NCBI GenBank assembly: GCA_900473175.1
Contig: UCKM01000014.1
Span: 1 to 64,000 of the forward strand
DNA: 64,000 nt
Direction: 5' to 3'
Origin: Hyphomicrobiales bacterium
Lineage (GTDB): Bacteria; Pseudomonadota; Alphaproteobacteria; Rhizobiales; Rhizobiaceae
The position numbers and the translations under genes were made by a program. Positions within the stretch are counted from its first letter, which is position 1. Each line of letters begins with the position of its first letter. The notes below the pieces were generated by a model. That model was given only the letters and a program-made list of their open reading frames with translations. It was not told the origin of the DNA and searched no databases. Below, one piece after another: positions 18,251-27,362 of this stretch.

Positions 18251-18532
18251 CTAGCGTTTCTTGGCAAGGTCGTAGACAGCGCCGCGCTCTCGCTTGCCTA
18301 CCGCAACCACGACAATTGTGACCGTCTCGTCACTGACGCGGTAGACCAACCTATAGCCTGCTTGTCTCAGTTTTATTTTGTAGTAATCGGGCATACCGCG
18401 CAGCGCGGCGCTCGCCACGCGCGGACCTTCGAGCCGTTCCTTTAATTTCTTCACAAATTGCTGGCGCAACGTCGCGCCAAGCTTGTCCCATTCCTTGCGA
18501 GCAGAAGGCAGAAACTCAAGCCTAAAGGTCAT
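18251..18532 (-). CDS. RelE-family toxin
   Basis: A basic protein of 93 residues: MTFRLEFLPSARKEWDKLGATLRQQFVKKLKERLEGPRV, then LRGMPDYYKIKLRQAGYRLVYRVSDETVTIVVVAVGKRERGAVY. This is the standard RelE/StbE pattern of a ribosome-dependent mRNA interferase, with the typical Lys/Arg and C-terminal Tyr positions. The ATG at 18532 lies inside the end of the antitoxin gene (11-bp overlap); a longer frame upstream to 18601 would run through the antitoxin gene. Confidence 0.87.
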   Translation of the reverse strand: MTFRLEFLPSARKEWDKLGATLRQQFVKKLKERLEGPRVASAALRGMPDYYKIKLRQAGYRLVYRVSDETVTIVVVAVGKRERGAVYDLAKKR

Positions 18533-18767
18533 CAAGATCGACCGGAACGCCTCGCTCGTTGGCGCGCGACTTGATAATCTCGGCAAGATAGAGATCGTCA
18601 AGCTGGTCGAGCATCGCCTCGTAAATATCCGGCGGGACCATATAAGCCATTATTCGATTATGATTGAGCACGGCCACGGCTTCACCGTTGGCGTCATTCA
18701 TGACGGCTGTCGGGCTTTTTTTAAGATCGGATACGCTCACGGCGACGGGCGCCTCGACACGTTGCAT
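18522..18767 (-). CDS. RelB/Phd-family antitoxin
   Basis: A protein of 81 residues starting MQRVEAPVAVSVSDLKKSPTAVMNDANGEAVAVLNHNRIMAYMVPP, the Phd/YefM fold, followed by an acidic toxin-binding tail (LDDLYLAEIIKSRANERGVPVDLDDL). The ATG at 18767 has GGAG six bases upstream and is preferred to one four codons earlier. It overlaps the relE-type toxin gene and probably represses this promoter with it. Confidence 0.87.
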   Translation of the reverse strand: MQRVEAPVAVSVSDLKKSPTAVMNDANGEAVAVLNHNRIMAYMVPPDIYEAMLDQLDDLYLAEIIKSRANERGVPVDLDDL

Positions 18768-18790
18768 AACACACTCCAAATGTCCTCAAC

Positions 18791-18826
18791 TTCAGTATCA
18801 ATACAGATATGATATTTCGTACTGAA
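18791..18826 (-). promoter_or_regulatory. Inverted repeat upstream of the RelBE-type operon
   Basis: Perfect 7-bp arms TTCAGTA (18791-18797) and TACTGAA (18820-18826) flank 22 AT-rich bases directly upstream of the antitoxin start. The spacing and location suit cooperative binding by an antitoxin-toxin complex over the promoter. Confidence 0.45.
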
Positions 18827-18845
18827 TTTAAAGTCATCCATGTGG

Positions 18846-19307
18846 TCAAATCGGCAGCCGGCCGTCTTCCTTCAATGTATCCAGCACGATGGCGGTTTTG
18901 ACATTCTGCACGGATTCATGCGGCAGCAGCACCTCATTGACGAAGGCGGACAGCGCCCTCAGATCCGGTGTCACCACCTTGATGAAATAGTCCATCTCGC
19001 CGGTCAATGCATGGGCCTCCATGACCTGCGGCAGTTTCGAGATAAGGTCGGAGAAGCGCTGGGCATTGTCACGGTTATGCGTCGCGAGCGTTACCGAGAT
19101 GATATTGACGATGCCAAGGCCGAGCTTTTCCCGGTCGATCTCAGCGCGATAGCCACGAATATACCCTTCCTCTTCAAGCCGTGATCTGCGGCGCGAGCAT
19201 TGCGATGGCGAAAGGTTGATCCGCTCGGAAAGTTCATTGTTGGTGAGCCGTCCATCTTCCTGAAGATTAAACAGTATCTTGCGATCGAAGGCGTCAAGCT
19301 GCTCCAT
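18846..19307 (-). CDS. Lrp/AsnC-family transcriptional regulator
   Basis: A protein of 153 residues: an N-terminal helix-turn-helix (LDAFDRKILFNLQEDGRLTNNELSERINLSPSQCSRRRSRLEEEGYI) and a C-terminal RAM ligand-binding domain (VNIISVTLATHNRDNAQRFSDLISKLPQVMEAHALTGEMDYFIKVV). It is divergent from hppD with a 121-bp shared promoter region, the arrangement of an amino-acid-responsive activator of hppD. Tyrosine, phenylalanine or a derived keto acid would be the natural effector; this is inferred. Confidence 0.87.
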   Translation of the reverse strand: MEQLDAFDRKILFNLQEDGRLTNNELSERINLSPSQCSRRRSRLEEEGYIRGYRAEIDREKLGLGIVNIISVTLATHNRDNAQRFSDLISKLPQVMEAHALTGEMDYFIKVVTPDLRALSAFVNEVLLPHESVQNVKTAIVLDTLKEDGRLPI

Positions 19308-19428
19308 TCACGCATCCTTTACCGCATTCTTGCACGAAACATGCAAATTATACCGTATCAAAGCAGCAAAATGCAAGCATTGTGCGGCCAATCTGCGCGA
19401 TAATGGGATTGACCTGATGGAGGATAAG

Positions 19429-20541
19429 ATGGGCCCGTTTCCGCATGACGCACCGAAAGCCGTGATCAGCAAGGATAATCCTGCCGGTACCGACGGTTTC
19501 GAATTCGTTGAATTTGCTCATCCCGAACCCGAAAAGCTGGAAGAGCTGTTTGAGCGCATGGGCTATGTGCCAGTCGCCCGTCACAAGACCAAGAAAATAG
19601 CCGTCTGGCGGCAGGGGGATATCAATTACATCCTCAACGCCGAGCCTGGTTCCCACGCCACGAAGTTCGTCGACAAGCACGGACCTTGCGCGCCTTCGAT
19701 GGCATGGCGCGTCGTCGATGCGAAGCATGCTTTCAACCATGCCGTAGCGAAGGGTGCGACGCCTTACGAAGGTGACGACAAGACGCTGGATGTTCCGGCC
19801 ATCGTCGGCATTGGCGGCTCGCTGCTCTACTTCATCGAGACCTATGGCGAGCGGGGCTCCGTCTATGATACCGAATTCGAATGGCTGGGCGAACGCGACC
19901 CGAAGCCGAAAGGCGTCGGTTTCTATTATCTCGATCATCTTACCCACAATGTCTATCGCGGCAACATGGACAAGTGGTGGGCCTTCTACCGCGAGCTCTT
20001 CGGCTTCAAGCAGATTCATTTCTTCGACATCGCCGGCAAGCTGACCGGCCTTGTCTCACGGGCCATCACCTCGCCCTGCGGCAAAATCCGCATTCCGCTC
20101 AATGAATCAACCGACGACAAGAGCCAGATCGAGGAATATCTGCGCAAGTACAAGGGCGAAGGCATCCAGCATATCGCCGTCGGCACTGAAGCGATCTATG
20201 ACGCCACCGACAAGCTCGACGAGAATGGCCTGAAGTTCATGCCCGGCCCGCCGGAGACCTACTACGAGAAGTCGCACGACCGGGTGAACGGGCACGACGA
20301 GCCGATCGATCGCATGAAAAAACACGGCATCCTGATCGACGGCGAGGGCGTGATCGATGGCGGCATGACCAAGATCCTGCTGCAGATATTCTCCAAAACA
20401 GTCATCGGCCCGATCTTCTTCGAGTTCATCCAGCGCAAGGGCGACGAAGGTTTTGGCGAGGGCAATTTTCGCGCGCTGTTTGAATCGATCGAGGAAGACC
20501 AGATCCGCCGCGGCGTGATCAAGATAGAGGCTGCGGAATAG
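19429..20541 (+). CDS. hppD: 4-hydroxyphenylpyruvate dioxygenase
   Basis: A non-heme iron dioxygenase of 370 residues that converts 4-hydroxyphenylpyruvate to homogentisate. It has two vicinal-oxygen-chelate halves. The iron ligands are predicted as H170 (LDHLTHNV), H248 (GIQHIA) and E332 (FFEFIQRKG), and GFGEGNFRALFESIEEDQ is the conserved C-terminal segment. The ATG at 19429 has GGAGG five bases upstream; an ATG at 19417 is less well placed. It is divergent from the Lrp gene, and the remaining homogentisate genes lie 0.7 kb downstream on the opposite strand. Confidence 0.95.
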   Translation: MGPFPHDAPKAVISKDNPAGTDGFEFVEFAHPEPEKLEELFERMGYVPVARHKTKKIAVWRQGDINYILNAEPGSHATKFVDKHGPCAPSMAWRVVDAKHAFNHAVAKGATPYEGDDKTLDVPAIVGIGGSLLYFIETYGERGSVYDTEFEWLGERDPKPKGVGFYYLDHLTHNVYRGNMDKWWAFYRELFGFKQIHFFDIAGKLTGLVSRAITSPCGKIRIPLNESTDDKSQIEEYLRKYKGEGIQHIAVGTEAIYDATDKLDENGLKFMPGPPETYYEKSHDRVNGHDEPIDRMKKHGILIDGEGVIDGGMTKILLQIFSKTVIGPIFFEFIQRKGDEGFGEGNFRALFESIEEDQIRRGVIKIEAAE

Positions 20542-20570
20542 GAAATCAGCAGGCATTGCAATGGGCTCAA

Positions 20571-20594
20571 TTATGACCTAAATTCTGGTCATAA
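20571..20594 (+). promoter_or_regulatory. Operator-like inverted repeat of the Phd-VapC pair
   Basis: Perfect 8-bp arms TTATGACC (20571-20578) and GGTCATAA (20587-20594) flank 8 bp and end within the ribosome binding site AAGGAG of the antitoxin gene. This is the typical place for autorepression by a Phd-type antitoxin. Confidence 0.55.
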
Positions 20595-20604
20595 GGAGTT
20601 TGCT

Positions 20605-20835
20605 GTGAATATTTCCATCGCTGAGGCAAAGGCCAAATTTTCCGAACTCGTCGCCCGCGCGCAATCGGGTGAAGAGATCGTGCTGACGCGTCATGGCAAG
20701 GCGGTTGCAACCATTTCGCCACTGCCCAGCCAGAATGTGAAGCCAGGCGGCCTTATCGGCTCCATGAAGGGACGGGTTCATTTTTCGGACGATTTTGATG
20801 ATCTTGGTCCGGAGTGGGACGAATATCTCAAGTGA
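20605..20835 (+). CDS. Phd/YefM-family antitoxin
   Basis: A protein of 76 residues: MNISIAEAKAKFSELVARAQSGEEIVLTRHGKAVATISPLP is the classical Phd N-terminal dimerisation and DNA-binding fold, followed by a tail ending DFDDLGPEWDEYLK that would wrap the toxin. GTG start with AAGGAG upstream. Its stop overlaps the PIN toxin start as GTGA. It should neutralise the VapC-like partner and repress the promoter. Confidence 0.88.
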   Translation: MNISIAEAKAKFSELVARAQSGEEIVLTRHGKAVATISPLPSQNVKPGGLIGSMKGRVHFSDDFDDLGPEWDEYLK

Positions 20836-21212
20836 GCCGCCCACTCTACCTCATCGATACCCATGTTCTCCTCTGGGCTGTCGATGACGATCCGCGCCTT
20901 TCGGAGCAGCAAAGGACGATCATGCATCATGGCGAAGGGCTGATCATCAGTGCAGTGTCGATCTGGGAGATCGCCATCAAGCGAGCCTTGGGCAAACTCA
21001 CGCTCGCTGGCAACATCGTCGATACGGTGAGAGCGCACAATATCCCGTTCCTGGCTGTCAATGAACTGCACGCTGCGCGGACAGAGCAACTTGGCGACCA
21101 TCACCGCGACCCGTTCGACCGCTTGCTTATCGCGCAAGCCCAGATCGAGAACCTCACAATCCTGACATCGGACGCGATCTTCGCCCGATATGATGTGGTT
21201 GTAATCGGATAA
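20832..21212 (+). CDS. VapC-like PIN-domain toxin
   Basis: A PIN-domain ribonuclease of 126 residues. Acidic residues lie in YLIDTHVLLWAVDDDPRL, SIWEIAIKRALGKL, DPFDRLLIAQA and ILTSDAIFARYDV, as expected for the magnesium site. The GTG at 20832 overlaps the antitoxin stop. The pairing of a Phd-type antitoxin with this PIN subgroup is common in Rhizobiales. It ends 14 bp from the convergent maiA gene. Confidence 0.88.
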   Translation: MSRPLYLIDTHVLLWAVDDDPRLSEQQRTIMHHGEGLIISAVSIWEIAIKRALGKLTLAGNIVDTVRAHNIPFLAVNELHAARTEQLGDHHRDPFDRLLIAQAQIENLTILTSDAIFARYDVVVIG

Positions 21213-21226
21213 ATTCCGCCGCCCCC

Positions 21227-21874
21227 TCAATCAGCCGGTTTTACCCGGTCCGGATGCGCGGCGGCAAAAGCGTCGATTGTTTCGCAATGTTCGACAATCG
21301 CGTTGATGCGTTTGAGATCATCGATCTTCGCACCCCATCGCCTGGCATTATAAACCTGGGGGACGAGGCAGAAATCTGCCATGCCTGGCGCCTCACCATG
21401 GCAGAATGCGCCCGTATCCGGATGGTCCAGCATCGCCTCGAAGGCGGAAAGACCCTCGCCGATGAACTTGCGCATCCAGGCTGCGCGGGTTTCTTCGCCG
21501 CCCCCCGCCAATTGCGTCACATGCGTGGTGACGCCCAGATTGCAGACCGGATGGATTTCCATAGCGATCGCATGGGAAAGTGCCCGTACGCGTTGACGCC
21601 CGACGGGATCGCCGGGCAGAAATCCGGCGTCGGGATAAATCTCGTCGAGATATTCGATGATGGCGAGCGATTGCGTCATCATGTGCCCGTCCATCGCCAG
21701 GGTCGGGACAAGGCCTTGCGGATTGCGGCAGAGATGATCGAGGTGCTTGTGCTCCTGCTTCAAGAGATCGACGTGGACGCTGTCATACTCAAGTCCAAGC
21801 AGGTTGAGCGCGATGCGAACCCGGTAGCTGGCGGACGAGCGCCAGTAATCATAAAGGATAGCTTTAGCGCCCAT
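21227..21874 (-). CDS. maiA: Maleylacetoacetate isomerase (zeta-class glutathione transferase)
   Basis: A protein of 215 residues with an N-terminal thioredoxin-fold GST domain. The zeta-class signature SSASYRVRIALNLLGLEY is at the N-terminus, followed by NPQGLVPTL and QSLAIIEYLDE and an all-helical C-terminal domain. It isomerises maleylacetoacetate to fumarylacetoacetate with glutathione. The ATG at 21874 lies 11 bp inside the end of fahA. It is the third gene of the hmgA-fahA-maiA operon. Confidence 0.9.
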   Translation of the reverse strand: MGAKAILYDYWRSSASYRVRIALNLLGLEYDSVHVDLLKQEHKHLDHLCRNPQGLVPTLAMDGHMMTQSLAIIEYLDEIYPDAGFLPGDPVGRQRVRALSHAIAMEIHPVCNLGVTTHVTQLAGGGEETRAAWMRKFIGEGLSAFEAMLDHPDTGAFCHGEAPGMADFCLVPQVYNARRWGAKIDDLKRINAIVEHCETIDAFAAAHPDRVKPAD

Positions 21875-22877
21875 TATGCGTGACCTGCTGCTCGATGGCA
21901 CCAAAGATCGAATGGCCATAATTGTCCTTCATCTCGATGCGGACAGTGTCGCCGAAGCGCATGAACGTCGTCAAAGGTTTGCCTTCCTTGATCGTCTCGA
22001 TCATGCGGATTTCGGCAATGCAGGAGTAGCCGGCGCCACCTTCCTCAACCGGTCTGCCGGGTCCGCCGTCGAGCTTGTTAGATACGGTGCCGGACCCGAT
22101 AATCGTGCCGGCGCCAAGCGGCCGGGTTCTTGCAGCGTGCGCAATGAGCGTCGGAAAATCGAAGGTCATGTCGATGCCCGCATTGGCACGGCCGAACGGC
22201 TTGCCATTGAGATCGACGATGAGTGGCAGATGGACCTTGCCCCCATCCCAGGCATCGCCCAATTCGTCGGGCGTGACGGCAACGGGCGAGAAAGCCGAAG
22301 AGGGTTTCGACTGGAAGAAGCCGAACCCCTTGGCGAGTTCCGCCGGAATAAGACCGCGCAGGCTGACGTCGTTGACCAGCATTATGAGCTGGATCGCGGC
22401 CCGCGCCTCATCGATGCTGGCGCCCATGCGCACATCATCGATGATCACCGCCACTTCGCCCTCCATGTCGATGCCATAGGCTTCATCCGCCATGCGGATC
22501 GGCTCGCGGGGGCCGAGAAAACTGTCGGAGCCACCCTGATAGATCAGCGGCTCTGTCCAGAAGCTCTCCGGCATCTCGGCATTGCGCGCCTTGCGCACCA
22601 GTTCCACATGATTGACGTAGGCCGATCCATCCGCCCACTGGTAGGCGCGCGGCAACGGCGACAAGGCATCATGCTCATGGAAGCGTTCCGTCGGCACCGC
22701 GCCGATTTCGAGACTTGTGGCCAGTGCCGCAAGATGCGGCGCGATGCGGGACCAGTTGTCGAGGGCAGACTGCAGAGTCGGGGTCAGGAACGAGGCATCC
22801 GTGTAGCGGGTCAGGTCCTTCGAGACGAGAACCAGCCTGCCGTCACGCGTGCCATTGTTGAGGGAAGCGAGCTTCAT
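21864..22877 (-). CDS. fahA: Fumarylacetoacetate hydrolase family protein
   Basis: A protein of 337 residues with the FAH catalytic fold: YGIDMEGEVAVIIDDVRMG, IMLVNDVSLRGL, KPSSAFSPVAVTPDELG and GTIIGSGTVSNK contain the metal-binding acidic residues and the active-site region. It cleaves fumarylacetoacetate to fumarate and acetoacetate, the last step of tyrosine breakdown. Its ATG follows the hmgA stop directly (TAAATG), and it overlaps maiA by 11 bp. Confidence 0.9.
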   Translation of the reverse strand: MKLASLNNGTRDGRLVLVSKDLTRYTDASFLTPTLQSALDNWSRIAPHLAALATSLEIGAVPTERFHEHDALSPLPRAYQWADGSAYVNHVELVRKARNAEMPESFWTEPLIYQGGSDSFLGPREPIRMADEAYGIDMEGEVAVIIDDVRMGASIDEARAAIQLIMLVNDVSLRGLIPAELAKGFGFFQSKPSSAFSPVAVTPDELGDAWDGGKVHLPLIVDLNGKPFGRANAGIDMTFDFPTLIAHAARTRPLGAGTIIGSGTVSNKLDGGPGRPVEEGGAGYSCIAEIRMIETIKEGKPLTTFMRFGDTVRIEMKDNYGHSIFGAIEQQVTHNGR

Positions 22878-24206
22878 TTACTGCTTGATCTCCTCTGACC
22901 AGTCGCCCTCCGGCGTTCCATTGAAACGTTTGCGCAGGTCCTTCCAGCAATCGGCATAATTATCCTGCAGCGACGGCGCCTGCGCCGCAAAGCGGGTGAG
23001 ATGCTGCGGAAAGCGGGTCTCGAACATGAAGGCAAGCGTGTTCTCAAGCCGCTGCGGCTTGAGTTCGACTGTCGATGCCTTGTTGAAACCCATCGTGTCG
23101 GGTCCATGCGGTAGCATCATGTTGTGCAGGCTCATGCCGCCTGGCACGAACCCCTCCTCCTTGGCGTCGTATTGACCATACACCAGGCCCATGAATTCCG
23201 ACATGATGTTGCGATGGTACCAGGGCGGGCGGAAGCTATGCTCCGCCACCAGCCAGCGCGGCGGAAAAATCACGAAATCCACATTCGCTGTGCCCTCTTC
23301 ACCCGACGGCGCGGTGAGCACGGTGAAAATCGAAGGATCCGGGTGGTCGAACAGGATTGCGCCGACCGGCGAGAAAGTGCGCAGGTCATATTTATATGGG
23401 GCGTAATTGCCATGCCAGGCGACGACGTCGAGCGGGGAGTGGTCGAGCGTGGTTTCATAGAACTTGCCGCACCATTTGACATGCAGGCGGCACGGCACTT
23501 CCTTGTCCTCGAAGGCTGCGACCGGCGTCTTGAAATCGCGGGGATTGGCAAGGCAATTGGCGCCGATCGGGCCGCGATCCGGCAGCGCGAATTTCGCGCC
23601 GTAGTTCTCGCAGATATACCCGCGGGCTTCGCCGTCGAGGGCCTTGACCTTGACCACCATGCCGCGCGGAATGATGCAGATCTCCGACGGCTCGATATCG
23701 ATGATGCCCATCTCCGTGAAGACGCTGACCCTGCCCTTTTCCGGCACCAGTAGCATCTCGCCGTCGGCATTGAAGAAGTAATCGTCTTCCATGTCGCGAT
23801 TGAATGCATAGACGTGTGCCGACATCCCCACCTGACCGTGCACGTCGCCAGCCGTCGTCATGGTGCGGATGCCATCGATGAAATTAACCGGTTCTGCCGG
23901 CATGGGCGTGGGGTTCCAGCGCAACTGACCGATCGGCAATTCATGGTCATCGAGATTGGGGGCAGTCTTCCAGTGCTCGCGCTTTACCGGTGCGAACCGG
24001 CCGCTGTGCTTGACTGAAGGGCGGATGCGATAGAGCCAGGACCGTTCGTTGATGCCGCGCGGGGCGGTGAAGGGCGAGCCGGACAGCTGTTCGGCATAAA
24101 GCCCATAGGTGCAGCGTTGCGGCGAATTCTGGCCCTGCGGCAAAGCACCCGGAAGTGATTCCGTTTCGAAGTCATTGCCGAAGCCCGGCATGTATTGAAG
24201 AGCCAT
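22878..24206 (-). CDS. hmgA: Homogentisate 1,2-dioxygenase
   Basis: A ring-cleaving iron dioxygenase of 442 residues, converting homogentisate to maleylacetoacetate. It begins [23 protein letters not shown] with [25 protein letters not shown], diagnostic of HmgA. The iron site is in [29 protein letters not shown] and [12 protein letters not shown]. First gene of the operon; the ATG at 24206 has GGAGG upstream. It is divergent from a MarR-family regulator gene. Confidence 0.95.
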   Translation of the reverse strand: MALQYMPGFGNDFETESLPGALPQGQNSPQRCTYGLYAEQLSGSPFTAPRGINERSWLYRIRPSVKHSGRFAPVKREHWKTAPNLDDHELPIGQLRWNPTPMPAEPVNFIDGIRTMTTAGDVHGQVGMSAHVYAFNRDMEDDYFFNADGEMLLVPEKGRVSVFTEMGIIDIEPSEICIIPRGMVVKVKALDGEARGYICENYGAKFALPDRGPIGANCLANPRDFKTPVAAFEDKEVPCRLHVKWCGKFYETTLDHSPLDVVAWHGNYAPYKYDLRTFSPVGAILFDHPDPSIFTVLTAPSGEEGTANVDFVIFPPRWLVAEHSFRPPWYHRNIMSEFMGLVYGQYDAKEEGFVPGGMSLHNMMLPHGPDTMGFNKASTVELKPQRLENTLAFMFETRFPQHLTRFAAQAPSLQDNYADCWKDLRKRFNGTPEGDWSEEIKQ

Positions 24207-24226
24207 GATCAATCCTCCAATCAATT

Positions 24227-24259
24227 TAGTTGCAATTGTGACGATCTATTTTGTAACTA
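24227..24259. promoter_or_regulatory. Candidate MarR operator in the hmgA divergent promoter
   Basis: Arms TAGTTGCAA (24227-24235) and TTGTAACTA (24251-24259) match at 8 of 9 positions, 24 bp apart, in the 78 bp between hmgA and the MarR-type gene. It is the best candidate for autoregulated, inducer-controlled repression of both genes. Confidence 0.45.
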
Positions 24260-24284
24260 TCAATGGCAAATGGAACCAAACACC

Positions 24285-24743
24285 ATGGACAAGCAATCGG
24301 CCCCGCCGCTTTTACTGGAAGAGTTCATCCCCTACCGGCTCAACAAGGCGGCCGAGGCGGTAAGCCAGCGTTTCGCCGGCCTTTACCGCGATCAGTACGG
24401 GCTGACGCGCCCGGAATGGCGCTCGCTCGCAACGCTCGGCCAGTTCGGCGTTTTGACGGCCACCGCCATCGGCGCACATTCTTCCATGCACAAGACCAAG
24501 GTGTCGCGTGCCGTCTTCGCCTTGGAGAAACGCCACTGGCTGCGGCGCATGCGCGACGAGACTGACCGGCGCATCGAGAACCTTGAGCTCACGCCCGCTG
24601 GGCGAAAAGCCTATGTCGAGTTGGCCAAGGTCGCGCATGCTTTCGAAGCGGAACTGCTTGCTTCGCTCGGACCACGTGGCGAAACGGAACTGAAGGCGGG
24701 GCTGGCGGCGCTGGAAGGCTATTATCGGAAAGCGAAGTGTTGA
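24285..24743 (+). CDS. MarR-family transcriptional regulator of homogentisate genes
   Basis: A winged-helix protein of 152 residues: YRLNKAAEAVSQRFAGLYRDQYGLTRPEWRSLATLGQFGVLTATAIGAHSSMHKTKVSRAVFALEKRHWLRRMRDETDRRIENLELTPAGRKAY is the full MarR pattern, including the recognition helix and wing. It is divergent from hmgA, so it probably controls hmgA-fahA-maiA with homogentisate or another aromatic acid as inducer. The start at 24285 has a weak GGAA upstream; 24270 is an alternative. Confidence 0.82.
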   Translation: MDKQSAPPLLLEEFIPYRLNKAAEAVSQRFAGLYRDQYGLTRPEWRSLATLGQFGVLTATAIGAHSSMHKTKVSRAVFALEKRHWLRRMRDETDRRIENLELTPAGRKAYVELAKVAHAFEAELLASLGPRGETELKAGLAALEGYYRKAKC

Positions 24744-24766
24744 ACCTCCAGGGCCGTTGCGCTATA

Positions 24767-24792
24767 TGATGCATGATGTTTGATGCGTGATG
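24767..24792 (+). promoter_or_regulatory. Direct repeats upstream of the VapBC pair
   Basis: TGATGCATGATG (24767-24778) is repeated as TGATGCGTGATG (24781-24792), 11 of 12 identical and 14 bp apart, ending next to the ribosome binding site of the antitoxin gene. This suits autoregulation by a ribbon-helix-helix antitoxin. Confidence 0.4.
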
Positions 24793-24803
24793 CAGGAAAT
24801 ACG

Positions 24804-25031
24804 ATGCGAACCACCTTATCTATAGATGACGATGTCCTCGCGGCGGCCAAAGGATTGGCAGATCGCCAGCAGAAGACGCTTGGTGAAGTCATTTCGGCGC
24901 TTGCGAGAAAGTCGTTGCAAAACCCTGAGGCCAGCAAGAGCAAGCGCAACGGCATTCCCTTGCTTGCGGTAAAAAACAGCACACCTGTCACGATGGAGTT
25001 GGTCAATCAATTGCGCGATGAATTGCCCTGA
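24804..25031 (+). CDS. VapB-type ribbon-helix-helix antitoxin
   Basis: A protein of 75 residues. MRTTLSIDDDVLAAAKGLADRQQKTLGEVISALARKSLQ is a typical ribbon-helix-helix domain, followed by a toxin-binding tail. The ATG at 24804 has AGGAA upstream. Its stop overlaps the PIN toxin start by one base (TGATG), so expression is coupled. Confidence 0.87.
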   Translation: MRTTLSIDDDVLAAAKGLADRQQKTLGEVISALARKSLQNPEASKSKRNGIPLLAVKNSTPVTMELVNQLRDELP

Positions 25032-25462
25032 TGGCTTTTCTGCTTGATGTGAACGTGCTTGTCGCGCTGCTTGATCCTGCACACGTGCACCATGATCCAG
25101 CGCATGAGTGGTTTGCAATTGTAGGGACAAGAGGCTTTGCAACCTGTCCCCTCACGGAAAATGGCGTGCTGCGAATTGTCGGAAATCCGCGCTATCCGAA
25201 CTCACCGGGTACGCCGGCAGTGGTGGCGGCCATGTTGGGTGAGTTGCGCAGCCTGAACCATCACGTCTTTTGGCCGGACGATATCAGCCTGCTGGACCCG
25301 AGCATTGTTGATCCCGCACGAATACTGAGTTTTGCACAAGTGACCGATACCTATCTTCTAGCCCTCGCAAAGGCGAACAATGGACAACTCGCGACCTTTG
25401 ATCGACGCCTGGTCGCGGACGCAGTCAGCGGCGGCCGCAGACATCTGCACATCTTGAGATGA
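25031..25462 (+). CDS. VapC-type PIN-domain toxin
   Basis: A PIN-domain protein of 143 residues. FLLDVNVLVALLDPAHVHHDPAHEWF carries the first acidic residue, CPLTENGVLRIVGNPRY is characteristic of this VapC subgroup (also called TA system VapC toxin with an N-R-I-N-P-like segment), and TDTYLLALAKANNGQLATFDRRL holds the C-terminal acidic residues. It is a probable RNase. It is convergent with the ABC-2 transporter operon, 21 bp away. Confidence 0.88.
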   Translation: MAFLLDVNVLVALLDPAHVHHDPAHEWFAIVGTRGFATCPLTENGVLRIVGNPRYPNSPGTPAVVAAMLGELRSLNHHVFWPDDISLLDPSIVDPARILSFAQVTDTYLLALAKANNGQLATFDRRLVADAVSGGRRHLHILR

Positions 25463-25483
25463 CAGAGCCTTTCCAGCAAGCCT

Positions 25484-26245
25484 CTAACTCTTCAACCTAT
25501 AGCCGGTCCTGAAGATCCAGCGCAGGATCAGCATGCAAGCGATAAGAAACAGCGCCGTCATGGCAATGCTGGTGCCGATATGCACGTCCGACAATCCAAA
25601 AAAGCTCCAGCGGAAACCGCTGATCAGATAAACCACCGGGTTAAGGAGCGTCACCTTCTGCCAGAAGGGTGGCAGCATATCGATGGAATAGAAGCTGCCG
25701 CCGAGGAAGGTGAGCGGCGTGATGATCATCATCGGTACGAGCTGCAGCTTTTCAAATCCGTCGGCCCAGATGCCGATGATAAATCCGAACATGCTGAACG
25801 TGACGGCCGTCAGAACCAGGAAGAGCAACATGACAAAGGGATGCTCGATGCGCAGCGGCACGAACAGCGACGCCGTGCCGAGGATGATCACGCCGAGAAT
25901 GATCGACTTGGTTGCAGCGGCGCCAACATAGGCGACGACGATTTCCACATAGGAGACCGGAGCCGAGAGCAGCTCGTAGATCGTGCCGACAAATTTCGGG
26001 AAGTAGATTCCGAAGGAGGCATTCGAAATGCTCTGCGTCAACAGCGACAGCATGATAAGGCCGGGAACGATGAAGGCGCCGTAGCTGACGCCGCCGATCT
26101 CCGGGATGCGCCCGCCGATGGCCGAGCCGAAGACGACGAAGTAAAGGCTGGTGGAGAGTACCGGCGAGATGACGCTCTGCATGATCGTGCGCCAGGTGCG
26201 GTGCATCTCGAACAGGTAGATTGCCTTGACGGCGTAGAGGTTCAT
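25484..26245 (-). CDS. ABC-2 type transporter permease
   Basis: An inner-membrane protein of 253 residues with about six transmembrane segments and the ABC-2 export-permease pattern ([48 protein letters not shown]). It resembles E. coli YadH and NodJ. It overlaps its ATPase gene by 4 bp. It probably exports a lipid, polysaccharide or drug; the substrate is not indicated by neighbours. Confidence 0.82.
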   Translation of the reverse strand: MNLYAVKAIYLFEMHRTWRTIMQSVISPVLSTSLYFVVFGSAIGGRIPEIGGVSYGAFIVPGLIMLSLLTQSISNASFGIYFPKFVGTIYELLSAPVSYVEIVVAYVGAAATKSIILGVIILGTASLFVPLRIEHPFVMLLFLVLTAVTFSMFGFIIGIWADGFEKLQLVPMMIITPLTFLGGSFYSIDMLPPFWQKVTLLNPVVYLISGFRWSFFGLSDVHIGTSIAMTALFLIACMLILRWIFRTGYRLKS

Positions 26246-27168
26246 TTGCGTTCCCTCACCAGGTTGACGAAGATTTCCTCAAGCGAGCTTTCCCTTGTCT
26301 GGATATCGCTGAAGCGGACAGCCGCCTGGTCGAGGGACTTCAGCAGCGCGGTAATTCCGGTACGCTCCTTGCGCGTGTCGTAGTGATAGATCAGTTCGGA
26401 GCCGTCGGGAGACAATTCGAGATCGTAGTTCGCCAGCTCTTGCGGAATGCTCGCGCGTTTTTCCTGAAGCAGAAGCCGCAGTTCCTTCTTGCCGAGTGAG
26501 CGCATGAGCGCGTCTTTTTCCTCGACCAGAATGATTTCGCCATGGCTGATGACGCCGATGCGGTCGGCCATCTGTTCGGCTTCTTCGATATAATGCGTCG
26601 TCAGGATGATGGTGACGCCGGCCTCGCGCAGCGCACGCACGACGTTCCACATGTCACGGCGCAACTCCACGTCGACACCTGCCGTCGGCTCGTCGAGAAA
26701 CAGGATCTCGGGTTCATGCGACAGCGCCTTCGCGATCATGACGCGGCGCTTCATGCCGCCCGAAAGCGTGATGATCTTCGAGTCCTTCTTGTCCCACAGC
26801 GAAAGCTCCTTCAGGATCTTCTCGATATGGGCCGGATTGGCCCGCTTGCCGAACAGGCCCCGGCTGAAGCTCACCGTGGCCCAAACGGTCTCGAATGCAT
26901 CCGTGGTCAATTCCTGCGGCACGAGGCCGATCTTGGAACGGGCCGCACGGTACTCCCTGATGATGTCGCGGCCATCGGCAAGAATCGTCCCCGATGTCGG
27001 GTTGACGATGCCGCAGATCGTGCTGATCAGCGTCGTCTTGCCCGCGCCGTTTGGCCCGAGCAGAGCGAAGATTTCGCCATGGTGAATGTCGAGATTGATG
27101 TTCTTCAGCGCTTCAAAACCGGACTCATAGGTCTTGTACAGGCTGGAGACGGAAATGGCTGAGGTCAT
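26242..27168 (-). CDS. ABC-2 type transporter ATP-binding protein
   Basis: An ABC ATPase of 308 residues: Walker [13 protein letters not shown], signature [10 protein letters not shown], Walker [18 protein letters not shown]. The C-terminal extension of about 80 residues after [10 protein letters not shown] matches the YadG/NodI group. It forms an exporter with the overlapping permease gene. The ribosome binding site at the ATG is weak. Confidence 0.85.
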   Translation of the reverse strand: MTSAISVSSLYKTYESGFEALKNINLDIHHGEIFALLGPNGAGKTTLISTICGIVNPTSGTILADGRDIIREYRAARSKIGLVPQELTTDAFETVWATVSFSRGLFGKRANPAHIEKILKELSLWDKKDSKIITLSGGMKRRVMIAKALSHEPEILFLDEPTAGVDVELRRDMWNVVRALREAGVTIILTTHYIEEAEQMADRIGVISHGEIILVEEKDALMRSLGKKELRLLLQEKRASIPQELANYDLELSPDGSELIYHYDTRKERTGITALLKSLDQAAVRFSDIQTRESSLEEIFVNLVRERK

Positions 27169-27331
27169 GAAGGTACCCGGAAGGAATTTTCGGCTTGGAT
27201 GGGACGAGCGAAACGAATCCTGTGACGTCGACCGCCATTGGGAATGGTGTTCCTTATATGGGGTAGCGACGCGATTTTCAAACCGGTCGCCGACAATTCA
27301 TGCCAGCAGCGTATAGAGGTCATAAAGGCAG

Positions 27332-27355
27332 GAAGCCCGGTATGAGCCGGACTTC
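27332..27355 (-). terminator. Probable terminator of the Fsr-type exporter gene
   Basis: On the minus strand GAAGUCCGG pairs with CCGGGCUUC (9 bp, one G-U) around a 6-nt loop. It begins 8 bp after the stop codon of the MFS gene. The following tail CCTGCCTTTA is only weakly U-rich. Confidence 0.5.
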
Positions 27356-27362
27356 TCACAGA

